Below, piece by piece: positions 44,321-53,689 of a stretch of 64,000 bases of DNA; positions within the stretch are counted from its first letter, which is position 1; each line of letters begins with the position of its first letter. Position numbers and translations under genes: made by a program. The notes under the pieces were generated by a model. That model was given only the letters and a program-made list of their open reading frames with translations, did not search any database and was not told where the DNA came from. Source of the DNA: Aphrophora alni (Eukaryota > Arthropoda > Insecta > Hemiptera > Aphrophoridae). The stretch lies in contig OY740772.1 of the NCBI GenBank assembly GCA_963513935.1, forward strand, positions 15,098,098-15,162,097, in the 5' to 3' direction.

Positions 44321-45225
44321 TTCTGTATGAAATACGGTCGATCAGTTCAAAAAACTAAAACTATTAATTTATTCTAAACATCAAAATGTTTCACAACTTA
44401 TAAAACAGACTGTTTACAGTTAATGTCGGTGGGTTTCGACAAGTCGAGCTGTCCGTCTTCTGTTTGTTTACGGAGGACGGGCGGTGACTTCTTCGCAAAA
44501 GACCCTATCTGATCAGATTACTGCTGTGTTGACGATGCACTTCCTGAAGGTGGACATCCTGGTGTTTAAACATTTGAATATGTATTTCTTCTTAAGGATC
44601 TACCAAGGCTGTAGGCCGATGTTTACATATTTTGTATTGCTTTCCCACATATACACACGGTCTTCCAAACCTTGTGAGGTAATATTTGATATCAAAATAA
44701 AGAAAAAAGCTCCAATAAACTTTCGAAAAATTGTTCGTTACAGTTTGTACATCTTAAAATAAACTCCAAAACGAATTCAGATATTGATACTTAAAATCCT
44801 GCACCTTTTAGTTTCCATTGTACCAACTTTTCAATGAACCGTTTCAATATAGCGTCCATTAAATAATCTCGAGAAATCTTGTTTTTTTAAACTTTTAACA
44901 AGATAAAAAGTATTTAGCCGTTTTAAATCCTTATTTATGTTATATGTTAAAGGATAGCCGAGCTATAGGTAAAAACTAATTCTTGGTAATTTACTAGAAC
45001 ACACAGAACCTCTTCTAGACCTTCAGCATTTAGTAATAAACTCATTAAATAATTACTGAGTTAACGTACTTCCAAATATAAAGTTGTTTTTTTTGCATTA
45101 AAAGGTAAATATTTTGTGTTTTTCTTTGATCACGTTTGAATATCTAAGTGATTTTGACAGTCAGACCTTGTTTTATACCTTACTTCTTTTCTAGGTTTAC
45201 TAGATTTATATCAAATGTTGAGCTT
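44321..45225. other. No gene seen
   Basis: It contains the open frame 44484-44762 (+, 92 codons), whose 5' part is slightly GC-richer but without recognisable motif. The rest is AT-rich. Confidence 0.35.
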
Positions 45226-45239
45226 GACTTATGAGAAAA

Positions 45240-45395
45240 ACTATACAGTATAACAGACACACAGAACACAATTCTCATAAAAAAAAATACGCCTAAGTAT
45301 CAGACGCGTTTCAACGACAAGGCCGTCCTCTTCAGTGATACACCAGCTACACCAACCAAATGACAGAATTGTGTTCTGTGTGTTTGTTATACTTA
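45240..45395. repeat. Palindrome with hammerhead-like motif on the minus strand
   Basis: Arms 'gtataacagacacacagaac' (45248-45267) and 'gttctgtgtgtttgttatac' (45373-45392) are inverted copies over about 36 bases. On the minus strand, the interior reads CTGAAGA, a hairpin-forming spacer, then GAAACGCGTC (45303-45336). Confidence 0.65.
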
Positions 45396-45649
45396 CTAGA
45401 TTTAGTTTGAATTTCCAACATGGTCCTACGTTATATTAATCCTCTTCTTGTTCTAGGTTGATCACTTGATAACGAAAGTTGATATATGCTCACGAAACGT
45501 CGAGTAACAGTTTTTATATAAATTAATGTCTGTATGAACTATATTAATATTATTAACAATCCATTGTAGTGAAATAAATTTTAAACTAGACGCTGTGGAC
45601 ACTTCTATCATTAAATAAAAAAGCACAATTTTCCACAATAACAGAATAG

Positions 45650-45652
<3 letters not shown>

Positions 45653-45702
<50 letters not shown>

Positions 45703-45715
45703 TGTGTGTGTGTAT
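45653..45715. repeat. (AT)n followed by (GT)n microsatellite
   Basis: An AT run at 45653-45699, then a short GT run at 45700-45713. Confidence 0.95.
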
Positions 45716-45850
45716 AATAACATGTAAAAAAAGAAAATGTTTAAATATTCTGTACGTACTTAACTCTGTTATACTCTCAGATAGCGGTTAGCGGGGTGGG
45801 GCGCTAGAGATTTAAACAAATTTAAATTTGTCCTCGATTGAATGTTTACA
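45716..45850. other. No feature recognised
   Basis: Short unassigned stretch between the microsatellite and family A. Confidence 0.4.
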
Positions 45851-46555
45851 CACCCAGTATACGAAGTATTGGGTAAGTTTGGTAATCATCAAAAATTTCA
45901 GCTCTGTTTGTTGACTGATCTTCACGTTTCATCGCGTACGTCCTTCTTCGAAGCGGCCACATGAAGCGTTCTTCTGTGATAGCGGGCACATAAAATAAGA
46001 TAGGCACATAAGATTTGTCATACGGGACTATACTATGCTCATATAAAACCCTATTGAAATTCAGAACAATCGAATAGAAAATATCAAAATGGCGTCAATT
46101 TTAAACAGTGTTTTCTTCATATCTCGTGTGTTGAACGCTGTAAATTTGATACAAAATTGTAGATTTTCTGAATGTTATGGTACTCAGTTCCAGAACTCTA
46201 CGATGACAAATAGGGAAGTTATTGTAAAAAAAAAATGTCATTTCGACTTTCCTAAGAAAATCTGAATCGTATAGTTTAACGTAGCGAGTGGAGGTCTTTT
46301 CGAGGCTCGTTAAGGGCGAGACGCGAGCAAAACGAGTGGAAACATTTTTATTATTTGCACAAGAAAAACGTCAAGAGAGTGGAACACAATTACAATGTTC
46401 AGAAAACCTGTGTAGCAGCTGTTTTAAACCCATTGGTCGGGAATGTAATTTACCATTTTCTCTTACAAACTCTAAGAAACCAACATTTGGGTATTTTAAG
46501 ATGATCTGCTCGCATTATATTGTATATTGTGGCTGGGTAAGTACCATGATGGCGC
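45851..46555 (+). repeat. Family A, best preserved copy
   Basis: It begins 'acccagtatacgaagtattg' and contains 'gatcttcacgtttcat', 'gatagcgggcacat', 'gggactatactatgctcatat', 'tcaaaatggcgtc', 'gcgagtggagg', 'cacaattacaatgttcaga', 'cctgtgtagcagctgttttaaa' and 'gaaaccaacatttgggtatttta'. It ends 'ggctgggtaagtaccatgatgg'. The open frame 46288-46773 (161 codons) is a chance frame through the repeat. Confidence 0.8.
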
Positions 46556-46780
46556 TTTTTCAGCATTTAATTTTCCATGTTATGTTTATAAAAATTAACC
46601 TTCTTATGACCATAATTGTTGAGACTTTGAACAAATTGTTGGCACTGTATTTCTCGTGTTCTAGGTGCGACTATAATACGTGGGAGTTTATTTATAAATC
46701 AGACAAAGAATTCCCGTTTTGGGGGAATTGTAAAATGTTTAAAAAACGGTATTTTTGTATTTCAAATTTTTAAAACAAAT
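46556..46780. other. No feature recognised
   Basis: Sequence between two family A ends. Confidence 0.35.
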
Positions 46781-46880
46781 TAGACAAAATTGGGTACCGA
46801 CCGTCCTCACGTAAAGTTTCTAAAAAATCGTTCCAAAACTTGATCGGTTTTCGAGTTGGGTAAGTACCATGATGGCGTCC
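46781..46880 (+). repeat. Family A, extra 3' end
   Basis: A second terminal block 'gttgggtaagtaccatgatggcg' at 46856-46878 lies 320 bases after the first, so a 3'-only fragment or partial tandem copy follows the main one. Confidence 0.6.
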
Positions 46881-47017
46881 GTCGACTTGTAGTTACTTAT
46901 TTACAAAGTATTTCTAAACATCTAATACTACATTTTAAACATCAAAATAGATTCCATTCAAATATAATAAACACAAATACAATGACATCAAACAACACAA
47001 CTACATTACTGACTTAC

Positions 47018-47242
47018 CTCCGATCACATGTACAGTGCATAAGACTGCTTATCCTCCAGTTGAAGAGACCAAACCTCTCCTCCAATCCTGGAATATAGAA
47101 GGGACAAGCAGTGTCATGGAACCTGCAACATTTATCCGCAGATCCGTATCCTCCCAACTCCGGGTACTTCTTGGCAGAGTATCCTTTACCACACCACTTG
47201 GTACCGGGTACCCTGAGCAAATCCATGAGGTCACGTTTCCGT
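47018..47242 (-). CDS. Group III secreted phospholipase A2, catalytic exon A
   Basis: This internal exon encodes 75 codons of a calcium-dependent sPLA2 of the bee-venom type, which cleaves the sn-2 ester of phospholipids outside the cell. The calcium loop Val-Pro-Gly-Thr-Lys-Trp-Cys-Gly lies at 47211-47188 and the active-site block Cys-Cys-Arg-Phe-His-Asp at 47130-47113. The exon ends with His-Cys-Thr-Cys-Asp-Arg-Arg. Splice signals are strong: acceptor 'ttgacag|A' (exon begins at 47242) and donor 'CGGAG|GTAAGT' (exon ends at 47018). The boundaries agree with exon B at 50.2 kb: same phase at both ends and exactly ten codons before the Val-Pro-Gly. One codon more than exon B appears just after His-Asp (Thr-Ala-Cys-Pro against Arg-Cys). 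There is no stop or frame shift. The exon with the signal peptide and those with the remaining cysteines were not found. Family assignment is secure. The native role (digestive, salivary, venom-like or reproductive) cannot be told from sequence. Confidence 0.85.
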
Positions 47243-47879
47243 CTGTCAACACAACCTCACACTACTCACCATTTTGTATCATCATTACTTACTGGTTCGT
47301 CTTGTGTACTTTCTGTTCCTTTTGGGAAGCGCAACAAAGGCACGAGTTATGGGCGTTAAAAGAGGAAAAAATAAACGGAAAATATTTTCACAGTATAATT
47401 TGTAAACTAGATATTTAAATAATTTACCGAAGATTATAATTCAATAAAAAATATTTCAAAAAACTTCAGTTAATCGCGTAGTAAAAATCATTTAAATCCT
47501 CATCACCTGTTTTCTGAAACGTATTTCGAAGGCTGCCCCGAATATTTGTCATTGTTTGCCTGTGTTTTAGTCATTATGTAGGTTTTTCATTCTGACAATG
47601 CTTTTAATTTATGCGAATAAGAATTCTTTTTAAATGTTTCTCTATAGTCGCAACAGTAATTGCAATTCTTTGTGTAGTTTAATTCTAGAAATCGTGGTTT
47701 TCTTAATCACGTTTGTGTAGTCTGTTTTTTTACTTCTCAGGCCGTAGCTTAAGGTTTCTTTTTTAAAGTACTATTTTTAGTTTTAATATATTCTAAATAT
47801 ATCACTTAATAACGGGAGTTGATTTATACTTTCGAAACGTCGATAATTTGTTCTATATACACAAATTATAGGAAATGTC
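47243..47879. other. Intronic or intergenic sequence upstream of PLA2 exon A
   Basis: The minus-strand sequence directly upstream contains the acceptor. The plus-strand open frames 47035-47418 and 47111-47359 are antisense shadows. A 'cgaaacgtcgataat' string at 47833 recalls the end of the hammerhead-like motif, as does 45497. Confidence 0.4.
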
Positions 47880-48290
47880 CGACTTAAGCCTATTGATACA
47901 AAAGGACTGAGGCGAGATTCTCAAGAATTACGACAGGTAAGACATCCAGGGCGAGGATTAGTCTATGTAAGCATAGGGTGACTACTAGCGGGCTTCTTTA
48001 AGGGGCGTACCGATTAGTGACGTACTGGTAAAAAAGGGTATCATCCCCATTCGTAAGTCCAGACATTACTGTGGACTTGGAGAAAACGTCTTCAAGATGC
48101 GAATCAGAGGATTGAGGCAATTTAAGCAGATTCTCGGGAACTAAAACCGTAAGAGATCTAGGGCTTCCTTAAGGGCCATGGCACACTTAAAGGACATCTC
48201 AAGAAGCTCGGTCTAACGAATGACATGACCTTAGGTACTGTAGGGAGGGTGAGGAAAATCCTAAAATGTTCAGACCATAAATGGAAAATG
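47880..48290 (+). mobile_element. Non-LTR retrotransposon fragment, C-terminal RNase H region
   Basis: A frame at about 48168-48215 reads Gly-His-Gly-Thr-Leu-Lys-Gly-His-Leu-Lys-Lys-Leu-Gly-Leu-Thr-Asn-Asp. A shifted frame then gives Arg-Tyr-Cys-Arg-Glu-Gly-Glu-Glu-Asn-Pro-Lys-Met. The order matches the fragment at 31.3 kb. The upstream text ('acgacaggtaagacatccag', 'gactactagcgggctt') is also shared with 31.28-31.34 kb. It is decayed and not functional. Confidence 0.6.
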
Positions 48291-49216
48291 AATATACACA
48301 CAAATAAACAGGTTGTCGCAAGCGAACTGTGGAGTTGCAGAGTAGCGACTGGCCAGAACTAAAAGCTTATCATTGAGCCTCAGTTATCGGTGAGTGATCT
48401 ATGGACGTGAGGAGAGGGGCTGAGACCTTTCAGTAGCAAGTTCCTCTCCGCTTCTCCTCCTTCTCACCCCTCCCCTTCACGCTCGAACTAAGTCAATTGG
48501 TCAGTGCAGTTTTACAAAAGTAAGCTATATATGTAACTGTCGATCAGACAATAAACAAATCAGTTTTTTAAAGGCGTAAGTCAAAAAGTGAACATTGTAT
48601 TACAATTTAAATATTGTATGACACCGAAGAGTTACCTATTATATTAATATAATTTTTAATTTAGGGCAAGATCGAAATTAAAAAAAAAAAAAAACTTTTT
48701 TAGAAAATTAGAAAATATTTATCTAGCTGTATTTGTTAACGTTAATTACTACAAACTAATAATGTAATTTGGGGGGGGGGAGTTCATCATTATCCGTGAA
48801 GCCGCTTTCCTGTGAAAAGCGCACAAGTCCCTGTACAAACAAATAAAATCAGATTTTGGAGCTTCCGCCATTTTGTTTCAAGGTGTCAAATAATGGTTGG
48901 TGATAGATAAAGACCTTCTCCCATCTCTAAATAACAACGAAAAAAGTTTCATCGAAATACATTGGGGCGTTTTCCTGACAAAATGTCTATCCAAACGAAT
49001 AAAATCAGGTTTTGGAACTTCAACTATTTTCTTTCAATATGGGAGATGATGATTTAAAATAAGTAAAAACCTTGTCAAAGGTCTACATAACAACAACAAA
49101 AGTTTCATTGATATCCGTGAAGCCGTTTTGCAGTGAAAAGCGGACAAAAAGTGAAAAACTCGAGATTTTCATGTTTAAGAAATAACTTTTCAAACCACTT
49201 CAAAGATGAATTTCTG
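48291..49216. other. No gene seen; G run and internal duplication
   Basis: A G run is at 48771-48781. The block 'tccgtgaagccg.tt.c.gtgaaaagcg.acaa' occurs at 48796-48830 and 49110-49147, and 'aaataaaatcag.ttttggagctt' at 48840-48862 and 48998-49020. A diverged tandem repeat of about 160 bases (and its double, about 315) thus covers 48780-49150. Confidence 0.45.
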
Positions 49217-49586
49217 GTCTGTCAAGAATAGGACCGCCAGTCGTAAACAATTTTCTATTGATATAAATAGAACAGAAAGAACCTGACTGAACAGAACAGC
49301 TGAAACTTTTCCGTGTATTAAGGACGGTATTTTATCAGGAACAGACAGAATGTGGAACCAATAGAGATTTGTTAGATTCCTACTTATGTGATTTCGCGTG
49401 GCACCGAAGGAACAAGGATAAAGATCTATTGGACACCTTCCGGAAGGACACCAGTGTATACTGGGCTCCAGAATAATAAACTGTGTATTCATATATTATG
49501 TATGAGGTTAATTAGGTTAGATTAGGTTAGGATAGGTGTTCTTTTTGGTGCCAATGCTTGAGTGGCGGTCCTCTTCTTGAACAGAC
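49217..49586. mobile_element. MITE with 23-bp inverted ends carrying TTAGG-like run (copy 1)
   Basis: The ends 'gtctgtcaagaataggaccg' and the complement of 'cggtcctcttcttgaacagac' are inverted copies over about 23 bases. The interior matches the copy at 56404-56715: 'ggaaccaatagagatttgttag', 'attcctacttatgtgattt', 'ggcaccgaaggaacaagg', 'ttcatatattatgtatgagg'. A TTAGG-like run is at 49508-49536. Open frame 49190-49492 (-) is a shadow. Confidence 0.8.
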
Positions 49587-50220
49587 TCTGAATTTTAAAA
49601 AAGCCAATCTTATAGGGCGAAATTTCAACTTCGCCGGCTTTGTCGTTCTGAGATACAATGATCAGTCGGTCAGTTTAGTGAGTGATGTTTTGCTTTTTGT
49701 ATGGTTTAATATTTTCATTCTTTTTAAACCTTTATTTTTTCGTAATTTCAATGAGAAGAGCTCATAACGTAGTCTCCTACTAGGCTGTAAATATTAAAAA
49801 TTTTGTTGGATTTGAAATTAATTCCTAAATTTTAAAAATTGATCAAGAATTTATATTAAATTAAAATAAAATTTCTCACAAATAATATGTTTATTAAATC
49901 AACCGCGTTTCGATGACAATGTCGCCATCTTCAGTGATGTCATACTATATTGTTTAAGAAAAATACACACTTGTATGACCAATTTATAACACACAAACAA
50001 TGACAAATATTGGAACATATACAAACGTTAAAGTTATAATTTTCGGGAAACCAGCCGAAATTTGTAAAACATATATCGCGGTTTTATAAATAAAATATAA
50101 TTCATAATCTGAACCGTCCAAATAATGAAACAAGTTCTGCAGTAGAAAGTACACACATACGTATTGGCAGCACGATACATCGAAGGGTCTTAACAACTCT
50201 AAAAGTAAGGTTATGTTTAC
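49587..50220. other. Putative intron after PLA2 exon B; one hammerhead-like motif
   Basis: On the minus strand at 49908-49938 the text reads CTGAAGA-TGGCGACATTGTCATC-GAAACGCG, the shared motif with a 7-bp possible stem. No further PLA2 exon could be recognised. Other open frames are not convincing. Confidence 0.35.
49906..49938 (-). ncRNA. Hammerhead-core-like motif
   Basis: CTGAAGA, a spacer able to pair GATGGCG with TGTCATC, then GAAACGCG. No flanking long palindrome is seen at this copy. Confidence 0.3.
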
Positions 50221-50442
50221 CTTCTGTCACAAGTACAATGACTGAGCGTGAAAGGTCTAAAGTTGAAGTGTTGATAGTTTCTAGAGAATCCAGGGATGAT
50301 GAGTTGACATCGATCATGGCGTCGGCAGCAGATATCTGTCGAAGCGAAGGCTCCCAAATCAGTATAAGCTGAAGCTCTGTGCTCGTGACCGCACCACTTC
50401 GTTCCAGGAACCAACATGTAATCTACCAGCGATCGCCGTGAC
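50221..50442 (-). CDS. Group III secreted phospholipase A2, catalytic exon B
   Basis: This internal exon of 74 codons is homologous to exon A at 47.0 kb (roughly half of the residues identical by eye). Val-Pro-Gly-Thr-Lys-Trp-Cys-Gly (calcium loop) is at 50411-50388 and Cys-Cys-Arg-Arg-His-Asp (active site) at 50330-50313, with the same 19-residue spacing as in exon A. It ends His-Cys-Thr-Cys-Asp-Arg-Arg. The acceptor is 'ggattacag|G', with a pyrimidine-rich tract upstream ('cttctatttctcctggttt'). The donor is 'AGAAG|GTAAAC'. An upstream AG at 50457 could also be used. The ten codons before Val-Pro-Gly align with those of exon A, supporting the chosen start. The frame is intact. Because it lies 3 kb upstream of exon A in the direction of transcription, it represents a tandem paralogue or an alternative exon. 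Confidence 0.85.
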
Positions 50443-50730
50443 CTGTAATCCGCACGCTTGCCAAACCAGGAGAAATAGAAGATTTTGTTTTGTTTTTAAT
50501 AGTTAGAATGAAACCAAAACCAAAGCTAAAGTCACCACCAAGAAATCTGTGTTAGGAAGGTGAAGCAAAGGAATTTGGTTAGTATACAAACTTAAAATGT
50601 AAGTTATAAATAATAAAGTTAGTCGGCACCAATCAGCTGTTAAAAAGTGCAATGAAAAATGATCCCAAAGAGAATGAATGGAAAACAACGAACATAATGG
50701 AAAGAATGGATGGTTTTGAAGGGTTCGAAT
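50443..50730. other. Upstream flank of PLA2 exon B
   Basis: The minus-strand frame 50503-50745 is hydrophobic but lacks a plausible start or splice context and reaches into a transposon end. I do not call it a signal-peptide exon. Confidence 0.3.
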
Positions 50731-50732
50731 TA

Positions 50733-51181
50733 CAGGGTGATTCAAAATTGCAGGACAATTATCCAGAAGCTGATTCCAGAACTAATATAATATAACTGTT
50801 GTATCTTTAACTTTACTTACATCAATTTTCTCAGTATTAAATTTTCTACAATTTATGTTTAAAATTTCTATGTATTTATTACCTATTTAACGACGTTAAT
50901 GTAGGTCAAACGTAAAAAATAGCCGCCATTTTGAAACGGTTAAAGATGTTTTATGCATATTTTGCACAAAGATAGCGGCCAATAAGATGAACATTTGTGC
51001 AGAATCTCAACCCAGTAACTCAAACCGTTAAGGAGTTATGAATTATTTTGTAAAAAACACATACAGACAGACAGACGCTAAACGAAACGAGATAGGACAT
51101 ATGTTTATATGAACTTTTTTCATTATTTTTACTAGTATAATGAGCTGTATAAGTGTGGGGATAACTTCGTGAATCACCCTG
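50733..51181. mobile_element. Family C element with both ends (TA target site), 449 bp
   Basis: CAGGGTGATTCA at 50733-50744 and TGAATCACCCTG at 51170-51181 form a perfect 12-base inverted repeat, each flanked by TA. The interior has 'agccgccattttgaaacgg' and 'acagacagacagacg' blocks typical of family C and no coding capacity. A non-autonomous Tc1/mariner-type element. Confidence 0.75.
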
Positions 51182-51189
51182 TATATATA

Positions 51190-51502
51190 GATAGGGTATC
51201 TGAAAGTGTGAACTAGCTATTCATTTAGTATTATATACATCAAAACGAACAAAAAATGTCAAATAATATATAGTCGAATAAGCCTTCATTATCCGTTTAT
51301 CCGCCATTTTGTTCTTTTATAAAAAAAAAAATCAAAAATAAGATATTGAGCTCAGACTTGATGTAAATATTACGTTTTACAAGTGTACCAAACGCAAATA
51401 CTTTATTTAATTCGTCTATACGTTATTTGACATTTTTTGTTCGTTTTCATGTATATAATCTGAAAACGTACAGCCAGTTCAAACTTTTTCGGGACACTGT
51501 CA
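51190..51502. mobile_element. Fold-back element with ~85-bp arms
   Basis: The left arm ('gtgtgaactagc', 'atatacatcaaaacgaacaaaaaatgtcaaataat') is the inverted copy of the right arm ('ttatttgacattttttgttcgttttcatgtatat', 'gccagttcaaac'). The middle has 'tccgccattttgttc' and 'tacgttttacaagtgtacc'. The right arm also occurs as the end of the family C cluster at 27.33-27.40 kb. Confidence 0.65.
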
Positions 51503-52090
51503 AACGTAGCACCGGGAATGCTTCGTCTGCCAGTTATTTTGTAATTTGATCACAGAATTAGATATAATTATAAACAATTTTGATCACATTTGGAGAGTTG
51601 ACATGCTGCTAATTAGCATTAGTTTAATAATAACAATTTGGTTTAGGCTAATCTTGGCTATTGTAGACAATTACCAAGAAATTATATTGCGTTTTCTGTC
51701 GATAACTGGGTTATTTTTTTGGTCTACAAAAAAAGTTAAATAAATTCGGTTTTTCGTTAAATGAAAACATTATTTTGTCTCTTTTAAATATTTTTAAATG
51801 TTGTTAGTTTTCAAGGTATTCGCCATTTTAAACTCCATTTTGAAATTGTACACAACAAAGTCTTGATTTTCTAGTATACTGGTAAAAAGTTGCACTAATA
51901 TTGCGGACCCCAATTCTTCATTAAGTATATTATCTACTTCCAAAGATATGTTTATTTGTAAAAAACAAAAAATGACTGACAGACGAAAACAAAGCGTTTT
52001 AGGACCTACAAACCTTTTTCCTTATTTTCATATCTAAAATCAGTTCCAGGAATATTTCTCACAATTTTGAATCACCCTATATATATACAG
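51503..52090 (+). mobile_element. Family C, right part
   Basis: 'gtagacaattaccaagaaattatatt', 'ttcgccattttaaactcc', 'aaagtcttgattttctagtata', 'cttccaaagatatgttta' and the end 'gaatcaccctatata' (52068-52082) match 10.5-10.8 kb and 62.5-62.9 kb. Confidence 0.55.
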
Positions 52091-52189
52091 TATATATGAA
52101 AAGAAAACATTACAATTTTGTATTACATTTTTACACGCTAAGAAAAATATAAGTCACGCTAGAAATGTTATAAATAAAATAAGGACATT

Positions 52190-52612
52190 GTTCCACCTTT
52201 CCCAGCTTCGTTAATCTCACGTTTGTTGTTGACGCGTTTCGGATATACTCCATCATCAAAACACTTAATAGTACTCTTAGATTTGGATTGTATTTATTTC
52301 GTTTAATATTATGACTCCATCTTCTCCTTTAGGGTTTTTTTTTAAAGTAGGGAGTCATCAATTTATCTTATATACTCTTAACATTCATATTTATTTAATA
52401 TTTTTCACCGTTGTTTTTCTTCTAATCGTGAATGAAAAACTCACTTAGAATTCATGACAGGGGGTTCCCCATTCATAAACCATCTTTTGGCTAGTATATT
52501 ATCAAATTTAAATTGTTTCTGGTCCAGAATTATTTACTATTAAGTGTTTTGAGAATGGAATATATCCAAAACGCGTCAAGAAATGTGAGATTAAAGAAGC
52601 TGAGAAAGGTGG
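52190..52612. mobile_element. Fold-back element with ~85-bp arms and hammerhead-like traces
   Basis: The left arm ('ccacctttcccagcttcgttaatctcac', 'gacgcgtttcggatatactcc', 'caaaacacttaatag') is the inverted copy of the right arm ending at 'gctgagaaaggtgg'. Each arm contains a form of TTGATGATGGAGTATATCCGAAACG, in which a GGA/TCC stem precedes GAAAC, but the first C of CTGATGA is replaced by T. Confidence 0.75.
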
Positions 52613-53689
52613 AAAAATTTACACATTTTAACTAATGAAAACAGTTCAGTTTCGTAAACGTAAGTGTGACGTAATTTTGTCCCGAGCTTTACGTTTACAA
52701 AAGTTTTACGTTCGTACTAAAATGAGTCGTAATCAGAAGAAATGAATTCATCAGTCATCCAAAAACTAAACAATTGAGACTTTTTTGGAGTTAAATTCAG
52801 ATTGAAAGATTGAAGCTAAATTAAATGGTTCATATAAGTATTACAATGGTTTGATAAAAAATATTACAACGAGCTTCAAATTCCAGTGAATATTTATCTT
52901 ACGTATTGTAGCCGTTGTTTGTGAGGTTAGGTTAGGTTACTCTCATCAGCTGTTTCTTATAACATCATCACATAACAAACACACGCTGAACACAAATAAA
53001 CATAATTGATAAATATAGTTGGTACTATACTACCGTCCAAAATATGTAGTAAAAATAATGTTTTAAGTGTTGTGCTACACTTACTCCACTTACTCATGAG
53101 TACAGTTAGTGTTGCATGTGGCCACAATATTTAAAACATAAAAATTGTTTTTACTATGTTTATTTGTTTTAGTTTGCAATAAATATTAGTTTTCAGTGTG
53201 TGTTTGACACCTGATGATGGTATAAGACATAAAAAAAGAACCTGCTAAACAACGACTGTTTGACGTGAGTTAAATAATATTCTATTAACATTAAAGCAAG
53301 ACGTTATGGGAATCATCAAATTTTACCCAAAAAAGTTAATAAAAAGTTGATTAATGGACGAATAATCTGTAATAATAAATTTCTACGACATTTAGTTAGC
53401 GAGATATTTAAAATTCATCTGAAATTTGGGACGATTTTAGTACTCGATACAACTGTTATCATTAATTATTTGTAAAAAATACAAAATGTCGATTTCGATC
53501 TTTTATTTTGTATAAATAATAACGTTCGGGCGGACACACGAATTGTTCGTATTCCCGAGCTTGTAACGAACATTTTGACATCAGTTTCATTATAATCCGT
53601 TCATTAGATCATTAAATATTTTAAAAATTGAGCCTAAAAAATCTCTATTATGCATCTTTAATTGTTGCAAATAATGTTTTCAGGATATG
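52613..53689. other. No gene seen; TTAGG-like run and one decayed motif
   Basis: 'gaggttaggttaggtta' lies at 52922-52938. CTGATGATGGTATAAG at 53211-53226 resembles the start of the hammerhead-like motif but lacks a clear GAAAC. The rest is unique. Confidence 0.4.

Noticed and set aside
46288..46773. 161-codon plus-strand open frame
   Set aside because: It runs through a family A repeat and continues past its end; the same region in other copies is not open and there is no protein signature.
47035..47418. 127- and 82-codon plus-strand open frames opposite PLA2 exon A
   Set aside because: Antisense shadows of the exon; splice signals and homology are on the minus strand.
45497..47850. Further hammerhead-like sites at 'cgaaacgtcgagtaac' (45497) and 'cgaaacgtcgataatt' (47833)
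   Set aside because: Only the GAAACG half is present; no CTGANGA stands before it at the right distance.
49190..49492. 100-codon minus-strand open frame
   Set aside because: Falls within the MITE at 49217-49586 and is not open in the second copy.
50503..50745. Hydrophobic minus-strand frame upstream of PLA2 exon B, as a signal-peptide exon
   Set aside because: No donor in suitable phase was identified and its start lies in the end of a family C transposon.
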